Assembly: GCA_022749755.1 (NCBI GenBank)
Contig: CM040451.1
Location: 868,001-932,000, forward strand
DNA: 64,000 bases
Source: Azadirachta indica
Lineage: Eukaryota; Streptophyta; Magnoliopsida; Sapindales; Meliaceae
Reading direction: 5' to 3'
Numbering within the stretch: position 1 is the stretch's first letter; each line of letters starts with the position of its first letter. Below are positions 11,966-23,318 of the stretch, piece after piece. The notes below the pieces were generated by a model. The model saw only the letters and a program-made list of their open reading frames with translations, made no database searches and was not told the DNA's origin. A program made the position numbers and the translations under genes.

Positions 11966-13472
11966 CCTTAATTCCATACAATATCATGCAAGCTAAATTT
12001 CATTTAACAAATAACACTTCATTTTAGTGCTTACATTTTCTCTTCTATTTATCATGAACAAGCACTAAATAATGTTAAGAGCTGTTGTGTTGCCTTACAC
12101 TACAATATTATTATTCATTTGGCAATTTTATAAAGGCACAAATTAAGAATATTAGTTTTAATTTGTTTTTCACGTGAAAAAAATAAATAATTTAACTCTT
12201 AATTATATTTTATATATAAAAAAAAAACTCTATTTAGTTGTAAGATAGTTAAGTGTATTACTATAAAATATTTTAATTAATTGATTTGACAAAATTTTAA
12301 TTTACTTAAATTGTAGATAAATAATTAAAAATTAATAGTTTAAATAAATAACATTAGTTACTTAGGATCCATATGGTATTTAGATAAATAATATGTACAT
12401 GATTTTATTAAATTTAGAGTATGCATGATATTGCTTTTTTCCAATAATATTCTAATTTTTTTTTAAATAATGCTCATTTTGAATTTAAAAATAGCCTTGT
12501 TTTTAAATTGTAAATAGAAAATATCATTTTTGAAACAAAAAATATATTAGATTATATATATACAAATATATTAAAAAGTGAAAAAAAAAACATTCAATTT
12601 CTGTAAAAGGCTGTACTAAATATATTTTTATAAATCCAAAAATATAAAATTAAGCCCCTATATTTTAGTAAACTATCAAATAAAGTTACACTTTTTTAAT
12701 AAATCGTCTTTCTATCTTAGGAATAACAATTTTTTTCATAGGGGGAGGCCCGTAGGGGCTCACTATATTGAGAAGAAATGGAGATTATTTTTTGTGCTTC
12801 AAATAGAAAATGGGTCAAGGACAGTGATGAGAACCCATTCTTGTTTTAAAATGGGGCCGAAGATGGAGATGGACTTCTTTTCCCAGCCTATCCTCGTTTT
12901 CCGCAAAATCTTTTTCGCTTTTTATTTAATTAATTTATTTGAGTCTATTTTGTTTAATAAATTATTAAAAAAAACTATATCTTTTATTTGAATTATAATA
13001 TAATCATAAGTATTGTATTATAATATATTTCATTATAAATTAATATTTTTTTTTATTCTTTATTTTATTCATTTTCTAATATGTAATTAATGTTTAATTG
13101 TTAATATATTATAAAATAAATAAATTTATAGTTTATCTATAATACAATAATAAATATTTAATTATTAATAGGTTAAAAGTAATATATTATTATTATGTTT
13201 ATTTTTTTTAAGAGTTTAAAAATAATTTTTATTAGCTAACTACCATTAAATAGGTGTACTATAGTTATTTTTTAGTAGATTAAATTTTAATAGATATTTT
13301 TCAAATTATTAGAACTAATTAATCCAGTAGGTCAAATCTTAGAGACTTGCAAGTCTTTTTCCCTTAAAACAACATAAATTATAATTTCTTATAAATTAGG
13401 AGTAGTCTAAACAAATTAGGAAAATAGTAATAATATTTAAATTAGAGATATGCTTAATAAGACTAAAACTAA
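11966..13472. other. AT-rich spacer with transposon debris
   Basis: No gene found. A patch at about 12976-13370 resembles, in part inverted, the interior of the MULE-like element at 7350-7700, and also matches 20000-20120 directly; it is likely a fragment of the same family. A less AT-rich patch at about 12740-12900 with purine-rich G runs is probably another transposon remnant but was not classified. Confidence 0.45.
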
Positions 13473-13961
13473 AGGTCTGGTTTTGTTTTTTTTTATAGTT
13501 GAAGTATGAATATAATTATTCAGATGTCTGTAAGTCTTTTTTTTAACTTATGCTCGAATATTTGTTAAAAATATCTGAATATAATTAATTTAAAAATTTT
13601 GATTTGAATTTGAACGAAAAAACTTGTGAATAATTTAAATATTTTATTTATCAATAATACTCTTAATTTATTTGGTTATTCAAACAACTCTTAAACATTT
13701 AAATAATCAAATGTCTGAAAGAATTCAACATTTTATTTTTCAATAAAACTATTAATTAATTTACTGTTTAACATTTATATATATTAACAACTTAACAAAT
13801 TAGTTTTAAATTTTTTTAATTTTATAAAACCAAATAACTGAATATTTATATTCAAACATTTAAGCTAGAAAAATAAACATATCAATTAGATTCATAATTT
13901 AGTTAAATTTATATTTTTCATCCATGCTTTCATTTCAGATAAAAAAAAAACAAACACTACC
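13473..13961. mobile_element. PIF/Harbinger-like MITE
   Basis: Termini are inverted: left GGTCTGGTTTTGTTTTTTTT, right reverse-complement GGTAGTGTTTGTTTTTTTTT. A TAA trinucleotide sits at each edge (13470-13472 and 13962-13964), compatible with the 3-bp duplication of PIF/Harbinger elements. Related copies lie at about 20140-20530 and 62873-63290. Non-coding. Confidence 0.55.
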
Positions 13962-13984
13962 TAAGTGAAAACTAAATAAGTCTA

Positions 13985-14605
13985 TTTTAATTCTAACACT
14001 CCCTTTCAAACTTAAGATGGTGGAGTAAGCTTGAATTTGGAAGGTAATCCTAAATCAATTGTGAGGAAAAAACTTAGTAGTGCTCAAGAAACGATCAAAA
14101 AAAAAAAATTCTATAGTTGAGAGGAAAAAACAAAGTAATGCATTCTAGAGGCAAGAAGTAGTAGTGCCTTTGAGATTCGAGAGGAAGTAGTAGTGTCTTC
14201 GAGAGGCGAGAAGAAGTAGTAGTGTCTTTGAAAGGAAGAAGTAGTGCCTTGCATGGGCAAGAGGAGTATCTTTTATAGATGAGAAGTGTCTTCCATAGGC
14301 AAGTAATAATAATGTCTTCCAGAGGAATAGAAGATTAAGAAGCCGAAACTTATGAACAGTACCATTGCTACGAAGACCTATAAACAATACCCTTAATATA
14401 ATGACTCGAGAACAGTAATTCTAAACAATATCTTTGTTACAATACCATGACTTGGATTAGTCTTTTTTAAGAGTTTCCAATTTTTTTTAATTTTTATAAA
14501 ATGAACATTGCAAAATCTTGCAAAGTTTACGAAAAGCTTGCATTCCAATCCAAAATATTTTTCATTTCTATTCAATTTATTTATAATACGTTATCAGCAC
14601 GAATT
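13985..14605 (+). mobile_element. Possible copia-type LTR remnant
   Basis: The start (TCTAACACTCCC) and the motif ACGTTATCAGCACGA at about 14588-14602 resemble sequence at the end of, and just after, some plant copia LTRs. No second LTR or pol frame is visible, so this could be a solo or truncated remnant. It is a weak call resting on motif recall. Confidence 0.3.
14106..14340. repeat. Degenerate tandem repeat of roughly 25-35 bp units
   Basis: Variants of AGTAGTAGTGTCTTCGAGAG recur at least five times with drifting spacing. The open frame across it (minus strand) reads as repeated low-complexity peptide and is not supported as a gene. It lies inside a probable LTR-retrotransposon remnant, because a TTATCAGCACGA primer-binding-like motif follows at about 14590. 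Confidence 0.5.
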
Positions 14606-14758
14606 GCTAATTTAAGTACGTGAAGTATTTATTTAATTATTTTTATTTTAATAAATATTTTTACGTTATATTGATTTATTTTTACTACCCTTATAAGTAT
14701 ACTCTGTGATTACTATTAAATTAGATCTTTCAAAATAGAAAATAAGGATAGTGTGTTA

Positions 14759-15198
14759 TAGGGTGGGCAGAAAACCGAATCGAACCGGATTAAACCAGAA
14801 CCGGACTGGAATTTACAGCTTTAGTATGGTATTTTATGCAATTCGCTTCGGTTTTGGTTCTTAAAATAAAAAATCTAAAATTTTCGATTCAGTTTCAGTT
14901 TTGATCCAAAAAACTCGGACCGAATCAAATCGAACCAAAAATATTATTTTTAATATTTTTGCATTTAAATAACATCGTTTTATTATATTTTCATAAAATG
15001 ACGTTTAGTACATTGAAAAATTTTTAAATAAATAATAAATTTATCCAAAAACCAAACCAATCCGAAAATCGAATCAAACGTTATAGTTTTAATCCAGTTC
15101 TAAAATATAATCGGTCCGATCCGATCTAAGTTTTTCTTCCTATCAGTCCCATCCGATTTTTCAAAAATCCTAACCGACCTGAAACGTGCCCACCCCTA
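14759..15198. mobile_element. hAT-like non-autonomous element 1
   Basis: Ends TAGGGTGGGC and, on the other side, GCCCACCCCTA form inverted termini. The flanks GTGTGTTA (14751-14758) and ATGTGTTA (15199-15206) are an 8-bp duplication with one mismatch, as made by hAT transposases. The interior has CCGAA/TTCGG-type motifs and runs such as CCGAATCGAACCGG, common in this kind of plant repeat. No coding capacity. Confidence 0.8.
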
Positions 15199-15318
15199 AT
15201 GTGTTATATGCTTTTATTAACATATTTATTTAGTATTGATATTAACATTGATTATAATTTCAGTATTATTTTTGAGTTATATTATTATCAATACTGTTAA
15301 TAATTGTAACCTGAAGTT

Positions 15319-15735
15319 TCAAGGTGGGTACGATCTGGTTATATTCGAGTTTTCGAAAATTTCGGATATCAAAATTTTGAGACTGGATTAAACCGAATAC
15401 GAAGAAAAAACTGAACCGTACTTAACTGATTACACATTAACCGAATTAAAACCAGATCAATCTATTCGGTTTTTGCGTAAATTTATTATTTTTTTAAAAA
15501 TTTGTAATTATACAATACAACATCGTTTTATGAAAATACAGTAAAACGACATCGTTTATATTAAAAAAAATTAAAAAATAATAAATCCAGTTCAGTCCAA
15601 AAAACCATAACCGAACAAAAAAATTTTGGTTTTTTATTTTAAAAACTGAAAACGAACCGAATTGCATAAAATATCAGACCAAACTCGTCAATTTTGATCT
15701 GGTCTGATTCGGGCCAATTTTTCGGCCCACCCATA
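15319..15735. mobile_element. hAT-like non-autonomous element 2 (same family)
   Basis: Starts TCAAGGTGGG and ends CCCACCCATA. The flanks CTGAAGTT (15311-15318) and CTGAAGCT (15736-15743) form an 8-bp duplication with one mismatch. The interior resembles element 1 largely in inverted orientation (for example GAATTGCATAAAATA here against TATTTTATGCAATTC there). Two relatives 120 bp apart in opposite orientation form a large imperfect palindrome. Confidence 0.78.
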
Positions 15736-16198
15736 CTGAAGCTCACAAAATGACTTTTATCCTCGCTTTATTAATTGTATGGTAAGTAAAACTACCTATC
15801 TATTATTACATTATTTGATGGAAGGCCAAGCCTTCTAAATATAATTATAAAAATACAAATTGGTAATTAATTCAAATAATTATAAATATAATTAATCACC
15901 TAAATATGGGTTTTTTAATATACTATTTATTGGTGCCTTGATCATTTTGGATATCCTTTTAATGATCAAATTACATTCCAAATTTTCATATCATCAATTT
16001 TTACAATAACACTACAAAAAGAATTTAGTTAATTAAAGATATTAATATTTATTATCGTGAAAATAAATGTATATAAAATCTTAGAACACATATCTTAAAA
16101 TAGTTGCAACTTTGAAGTTTTAATAGAAGCTATAGCACCTCAATATCAAACATATACTTAATAAACTACTTATTAGTTCAAAGAGTTATACTATTATG

Positions 16199-16337
16199 TA
16201 GCTGTTGTATGGTACATCCATGTAAAATTAGACTTTCCAACATAATTTATAAGTCATTCCCACTTTAAATTGATTGTTGAATTACATTTTAAATAATTTA
16301 GTAGTTCAAACGTAGTCACTTTACCATACAACCGCTA
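16199..16337. mobile_element. Small MITE-like inverted repeat
   Basis: TAGCTGTTGTATGGTA at the left and TACCATACAACCGCTA at the right are inverted repeats with one mismatch, 139 bp end to end. Target duplication not resolved. Confidence 0.45.
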
Positions 16338-19300
16338 AACTGTAGCCTTTCTCTCGCTCAAAATACCCAATTAAAAATATTAGTCTTTTATACATGATTA
16401 ATTGACTAAATAAATAATGAAAACAATTTAAATATTGGAACCATAAAATCATATCACTAAACTAATTTTTGAGAAATATATATTAAAAAGATGAAAAAGT
16501 ATATATTAGGAAAAATAGTTTCATCATATGACCAAACTTGAGCATATAATCATACAACCTTAAATATTGGAACCATTATATAATTAATTTATAAATAATT
16601 TTAAATTTATTATTCAGTGTACCATTAAAAATTTTATGTCCCCAAATTTTTATGTAATCCCAATCTAATTTTTGAGAGAAAACAAATATAATTAATAAGT
16701 AGTTTAATACAACTATCTTTTTTAGTTACCATATATTATCTCTAACTTTCTCATATGTTTTAAATTGTACCGCTACCATTCTTTTTCTTTCACTTTTTTT
16801 CACATTTTTTACTAGTTTAATTTTTATTATTTTAAAGAAAAATTAAAGCTAAATAAAGCAAGTTCTTTCAATAAAACCAATTACTCATAAATATTATTAA
16901 ATTTTTAATTCTTATTTTATTTATTTTTTACTTATTTGTTGTATGAAATATAACGATCAAACCTTAAGTTTTCTATTAATATAATCTTTCTAGATTAATA
17001 AAATATTTATATGTACTATCTTATCTTAATAAAAACTATAAAATTAAATTAAGCTATAACTTATTTACTCGGTTACCAATAGATATTTTAGGCTTACATT
17101 TTATATGCTAATAAGCATAATCGCTACAATTACATTCAATAAATGAACACGGTTTTATTTATAAAATACTTGATAATTAATATTTTAATTGGTTGTGTTA
17201 TAAATTAAGAATATTTGGCTATAAATTGCATAAATTATTTAAGTTATTTTATTTATAAATTAATATAGTTATGTATAAATTATAAATAATACAAATAATT
17301 AAAATAAATTCAAACTAATATTCGAATTTCATGAATATATTATTAATAATATTTTTGATATATAAATTCCAAATATTCAATGTGATAAATTTATTTATCA
17401 AAAATATTCTTAAAATATAAATAATATAATTCATATCATTCAAATATTATTTGAAATTTAATTTATTTGATTGTGTTATAAATTAATATAATAATAACAA
17501 AAAATTTAAAACGTTAATAACAATTTAGAGACAAACTATCAAAAATATTTAAATACATAATTATTAAAAAATAAATTATAAGAATATATTAATTATTATG
17601 TATTAATAAATTAAGTTAAAATGATCAATTAATATACTCTTAAAGTACATAAAAAAAATTAGTTATTTTTTATGAATGCATAATAATTTAAAAAATATTT
17701 ATTTATTTGATAAAATATGAGGAGGTATTTTTTTTTTTTTTTTTTTTTTAACATTAGAGAGATGCTGACTATTACCTCATTTAATATTTTTTATTAAAAA
17801 AATATTTTTTAAATTAGAGTCACACTAAAATTTTTTTTTCATGACTTTTTCTATTTACTCTCTATTCTATACTCTCGTTAATCTTTCTAATTTATAATGT
17901 AACAAATTCTCTGACATAAATTTATTGCGGTATAAAATCTTTTAAATCTATAACATAATAATATCTTCAAATATTTTTGTATAAGTTTTTAAACATTTAA
18001 ATTTAAAAAAAAATGTCATAATATTATAAATAAATAAATAAAAACGAATAAACCGTCACAGATCCAGATATGATGGATATAAGTTACTGTTACGTAAAAG
18101 AAACCATCATAAGATAAAAAAAAGTCACCATAAATATAAATTTAAAAAAAATATCTGTATTTCCTAAAGAAGAAAAAATATAAAGAAAAAAAATCGAAAA
18201 AAATCTCATGGGAGTTTTTACTTCCTCTCTAGTGAGGAGCAAGGTTAGATGGGATATATAGTGAAAGTGTAGAGGATTCTAGAAAAAGAGATAATTGCTC
18301 TATAAATTTATCTATTGTCTCCTTACATTTGAGCGAAAGCAACATCTGCCTTAAAGTTAGTGTTAAAAAGATCTTCGATTTTGACCAGAAGATCTAATGA
18401 AAAAAAATTATGTAAAGTACTTAAAATTGATATTAATTATAAAAATATACATAAGATTGAGATGCAATATATTTTTCTTTTTTTCAGCATAATTAAGTTA
18501 ATGTGTGAGATTGCGAGAAAAAAAAAAAAAACAAAGAGGGAGAGAGAGAGAGAGAGAGGGGGGGAATGATAGGTCTCATTCTTACAACTTAAAAAGGACG
18601 CAAAAGCTGTACGTATTAAAAGCCCACCAAGTATATATAAATATAAAGACCCCATTCAAACATACAACCAATTAGAATTTAACAAGTGCATTTGAAAACT
18701 TCTTTTGCGACAACGTTTTCAATGATAATTTCTATCACTACATTAAAAGAATTTAGGTCCTATTCTATATAAAATTTGTTAGTATTGTGTATAGACAATA
18801 TGTGCCACTGAAAAAGATGTCCATATATCCCTAAAACAAAAAGATGGAATTTGAGTGGATTTGGGGATGCCTTCACCGTAAGAAGACTTTTGTGAACATT
18901 CAAGTACAATAATGATACCAATTTCTATTATTGGATGAAATAACATCCTATGATCCAAAGTCCATAATTTAATTTGATAGCCTATGCTCTTAAATATCTT
19001 TTAAGTACTGTTTGTATCTTATTTTGTTGGTTTGACTAAGTATATCATTCTAATTATATACATATATATATATATATATTCAATTTTTGTGTTTAATATT
19101 TCAAGTTTTGAAGTGCAAAAACTTCACTTTAAATTTTTAATGTTACATTGAAGTTTTAATTTTTCGTGTAACATGTTATAAATTTTATGTTTCAAAAGAG
19201 ATGAATGTAATAATATGTCCAATATAATATAATCAAGTCCTTTTCTTATTTATTATAGAATAATAGTACGTATTTTATGAATTATTTGTGTAAACTTCGA

Positions 19301-19680
19301 GTTCCATATACACAAATTGGTCGTGTATTGAAGGTATAATAGAAGGAATAATTTACCTAAAAGAAAAATAAACGAAATAAATAGAAATAAATGATATTGT
19401 AATTCTATGCTGAATATAAGCTTACAAGGATTACAACACTACACTTAACTTGTAGTTAAAGATTTTTAAGTCAAATAACATAAAATGTTGATTATTATTG
19501 TCAAATTATCTCATATATTAATTTTAATTGATTTAAAATACTATTCACCTAATATACTAATTAATAGAAAAAGTCATATAACAGTTATTAAAGAAATAAA
19601 TGCTGTATTCAGTCTCTCTTAAATGTTAAACTAAGTTTTACATAAAAATGAATTTAGATATGCTAAAACAATAAAATAAC
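16338..19680. other. AT-rich spacer, no gene seen
   Basis: Contains only low-complexity sequence: a T22 run at 17728-17749, an (AG)n tract with a G run at about 18538-18565 and a short (TA)n at about 19061-19080. Short open frames here read through microsatellites and show no protein family. Confidence 0.55.
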
Positions 19681-20540
19681 GGGTTTATATGTCCCTAAAA
19701 TTTGATTATTGAACTTATTAATCTTAATGATTTCAAAAATACCCATTAAATCTTAATTTATTAAATATTAATAATTATACTTCTATCGATAATAATTATT
19801 AAATAAAAATGAAAATTAAATCTTTGAAATTTGACAAAATATAATATATTTATCTAACATATATATATTAATAAACTAAATACTATTATTTTCTAGCATA
19901 GTAAGAATATAATATTTATAATATCTTATAAATTTATATATTTTTAAATAATATATTTTATTTTTATTATATGATATTATTATATTTTAGCTATATGAAA
20001 AACCTTTTATTTGAATTATAATATAATCATAAGTATTATATTATAATATATTTTGGTATATATTAATATTTATTTATTCTTTATTTTATTTATTTTCTAA
20101 TATGTAATTATGTTTAATTGTGAACAATAAATAAAACATCTAAATATAATTAAATTAAAAAAATTTGACTTAAATTTAAACTAGTAAACGTCTGAATAAT
20201 TTAAATATTTTATTTATTAATAATATCCTTAATTTATTTGTCTGATTATAATTTATTTGATTATTTATATGACTCTTAGATGTTTGAATAACCAAATACT
20301 TGAATAAATTCAATATTTTATTTATCAATAATATTATTAGTTAATTTATTGTTTAACATTTATATACATTAACAATCTTAGCATATCAGTTTCAGAATTT
20401 TTAATTTTATAAAACAAACAATTGAATATTGACGTTTAAGGTAAAAAAAAAAACATATCAATCACATTTATATTTTAATTAAATTCATATTAAATCTATT
20501 TTTAGACTTTAGATATAAAACAAACACTATCTATTATAAT
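19681..20540. repeat. Degenerate transposon fragments
   Basis: 19681-20135 resembles the arms of the MULE-like elements and matches 12976-13095 directly. About 20140-20530 resembles the MITE at 13473-13961 and ends in the same ACAAACACTATCT-like terminus. Boundaries are approximate and no target duplication is visible. Confidence 0.45.
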
Positions 20541-20622
20541 ATATATATAAAGTTATTATATACAAATTCAAATTGGCATATGGAATATTGGTACATACTA
20601 TACATGACATTTGCATATACAT

Positions 20623-20623
20623 A

Positions 20624-20655
<32 letters not shown>

Positions 20656-20662
20656 TATATTT
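20623..20662. repeat. (AC)n microsatellite
   Basis: About 13-17 CA units, flanked by AT repeats. Confidence 0.85.
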
Positions 20663-21574
20663 ATATATAGTTGGGATAATAACATTTTCATCCTCGAATC
20701 TTTTCAAAACAATAAATTAGAATATAGTTTGAACAATTTGAATAATTTTGTCCTTAATACAAACTTATATGGTGAGAGGTGACAAATCTGGCATGTCGTA
20801 ATAGCATAGTCTATGAAATTTAGACTATTCATACTTTATATCATAATTGCATCATATCTAATTTTAAAAGTTAGGTATAACCTAACTAATAAGTCTATTA
20901 AATTTTCTTCTTATTATGTTGAAAATTTTGTCTTATCATGTTGACCTTTTTTGAATTTTTTTAAAATTTGTTAATTGATTAAAAGTATCAAAACATCATT
21001 AAATTTAGTTTTTTATAAAATTATTATTATGTGTATTATTAATAAAAAATTTTAAAAATTTTTTATTAATTATTCGTATTTTCTTGTAGACTCACATATT
21101 CTCATTATATTTTTATGTATAAAATATAAGGCCGACTCCAACCTCAACTTAAACTATTATTTTAATTGTCAAGCACGTGCCACATTGTATTGACTTAATC
21201 CATTTTTCACCCCCATTTGTATGAAATTGAAGACAACTAAAATCAAGGACTGATTTGTTTAAATTAATTAAAATATATTTTAATTTGTTATTTTGATAAA
21301 GTTTAGAGACTAAAATGTGATTACCCGTTTATAATTAAATAAATAAATATTACAATCCCCATGTTTGATTGTTAACTTTCTCTTCAATTTATATATATAC
21401 TAATTATATTTTAATTATTTATAATGGTTTTACCTGTATATTTTATTTAATGCTATCAGCTTGACCCACTTAAATAGATAATTTAAAAGAATTATTTTTT
21501 ATTATAATAACTTTAAAAATAGTTCTTAATATTGTTAATGCTGATATATGCATGATTGACTATGTCTGGTTCTG

Positions 21575-21649
21575 CTTCTATTTATTCTTCAATAAGTTAA
21601 CTCCGAAAGCATTCTCCTTGTCTTGTGTAAAGAGAGACAGAGAGAGAAG
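21575..21649 (+). promoter_or_regulatory. Probable core promoter and 5' leader of the receptor kinase
   Basis: A TATTTATT element near 21579 precedes the ATG at 21650 by about 70 bp. The leader between them is purine-rich (repeated AGAGA), common in plant 5' UTRs. No transcript evidence; the TATA assignment is by position only. Confidence 0.4.
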
Positions 21650-23287
21650 ATGAATCTGGGAGTGAAGCTGCTCTCTGCTTCTGCTTCTGCTTCTGCTTCT
21701 GCTTCAGTAATTGCTGCTTACTTCTGCTTTTTTTGCTGCTTCTGCTTCCTACTTCATACATCCAATGCTCAGAATAATGGTACTTTGGATCCTGCTGAAG
21801 GTAGGTGCTTTAATTTCTTCTTAGTTATTTCTGCTTTTTTTTTTTTCCGAAAATCAATTTCTTAATTCTATATATATTTTCTTTCAAAAGAAAAGAAAAG
21901 AACTTAAAGAGAAAAGGGAAAACCGTCTAAAATATATTGCATGGAAGGAAACTTGATTTGGTTTTTGATTACTAAACCCTTTAAGATAATTACAATAATC
22001 AGCTAAAATAATTCTAGTTACTATTTTTTTCCAGCACTCATCACTTAAGCTTAAGCTTGTGATGTGATCCTGGCTTCTTATCTAGTATATAAATATGTAG
22101 TTCTTTGAAAACCCTATTTACTCCAAGCCTTAATCCATTAACCCGTCTGCTTCTTCTTTTTATTCTTTCAATTGGCTAAACTTTCTTTTTTCTTTTTTCT
22201 CGACACTTTAATTTATATAAGTATAGGAGATATATATTCATAAAAAAAATAAAAATCTTAAGAAGAGAGTAAGATTAAATTAGAGTTAGATGTAGTTTTA
22301 CCGAAAATCACTTAGTTTTATCATATTCTTTCGATATAATTTTTAATTCTTTTTGTAACAAATTTGTAAATCTTATAAAAGTAATGGAAAATTGGGTATT
22401 GTAACAAAATAATTAAAAAATATAAATCGAGGAATTAGAGATTACTAAAAGCGTTATATGAAATGAAGAAAAGTATAGGACATTTGAATGTACTATATAA
22501 TAACTTGAAGGAAAAAGGCATTGAATAGTGTCCAATTGTCCATAGCAACACATGTGATATCATGTCAATGACTTTATGTTTTTTAATTCTTCAACAACAA
22601 TGACTTCTCTATTATCTTAATAATTATTATATGTTTGACCAAGTTGTCTGATAGATGACAAACCAATTATAATTTCACACGTAATAAAATAATTAAACTC
22701 TAGGTTCTTGAAAGGTATATAACTAGCACATGACATATATTAATTAATTAATTTATCACACTCATCCAATTAGTTGTAATAAAATCATAATAAAATCCTT
22801 AAGACAAAAATCATATAATATATATATATATATATATATTATGAACTCTTAAGGGTTAGTGAAAAATGAAAAAAAAAAAAAAGGTTCTTTCATTTTAAAC
22901 ATCTAGGTCCCTATTTATTATTTCTTAAATAAAGACATAAATTATAAATTTTTATCAAATACATCCTTAACACAATAACACTTATTAAAATAATTCAATT
23001 CTTATTTTAACGTTAGAAGTCTAAAATTACAATACAATATATAAGAGAATGTAACTAAACAATAAATTAATATTTGAATGATTTTTACAAAATTTAAGGA
23101 CCTATCTGTTATAGAAATAAAAATAATGACAATACTTATGATATTAAAAACATTTAGGGATCAGAATGTTATTACTGCGTTTTTATATTATCACTCGTAG
23201 GTGGTCACATGTGAAATAGTATACTTTTCCAACTAATCTTTTATTCCTCGACCAACTCACATTTGCAAGTGTGTGTGGATGTATTAC

Positions 23288-23318
<31 letters not shown>

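Noticed and set aside
12740..12900. Possible small gene in a less AT-rich patch
   Set aside because: The 65-codon frame has no recognisable domain and the patch resembles transposon-derived sequence.
14145..14387. Minus-strand 80-codon frame
   Set aside because: Produced by the degenerate tandem repeat; repetitive low-complexity peptide without family similarity.
18360..18655. Overlapping 69- and 72-codon frames on both strands
   Set aside because: Both run through an (AG)n and A-rich tract; residues are runs of RE or LS repeats.
20629..20670. (CA)n tract as possible Z-DNA or regulatory element
   Set aside because: Ordinary microsatellite in an intergenic region with no gene within 900 bp; no supporting feature.
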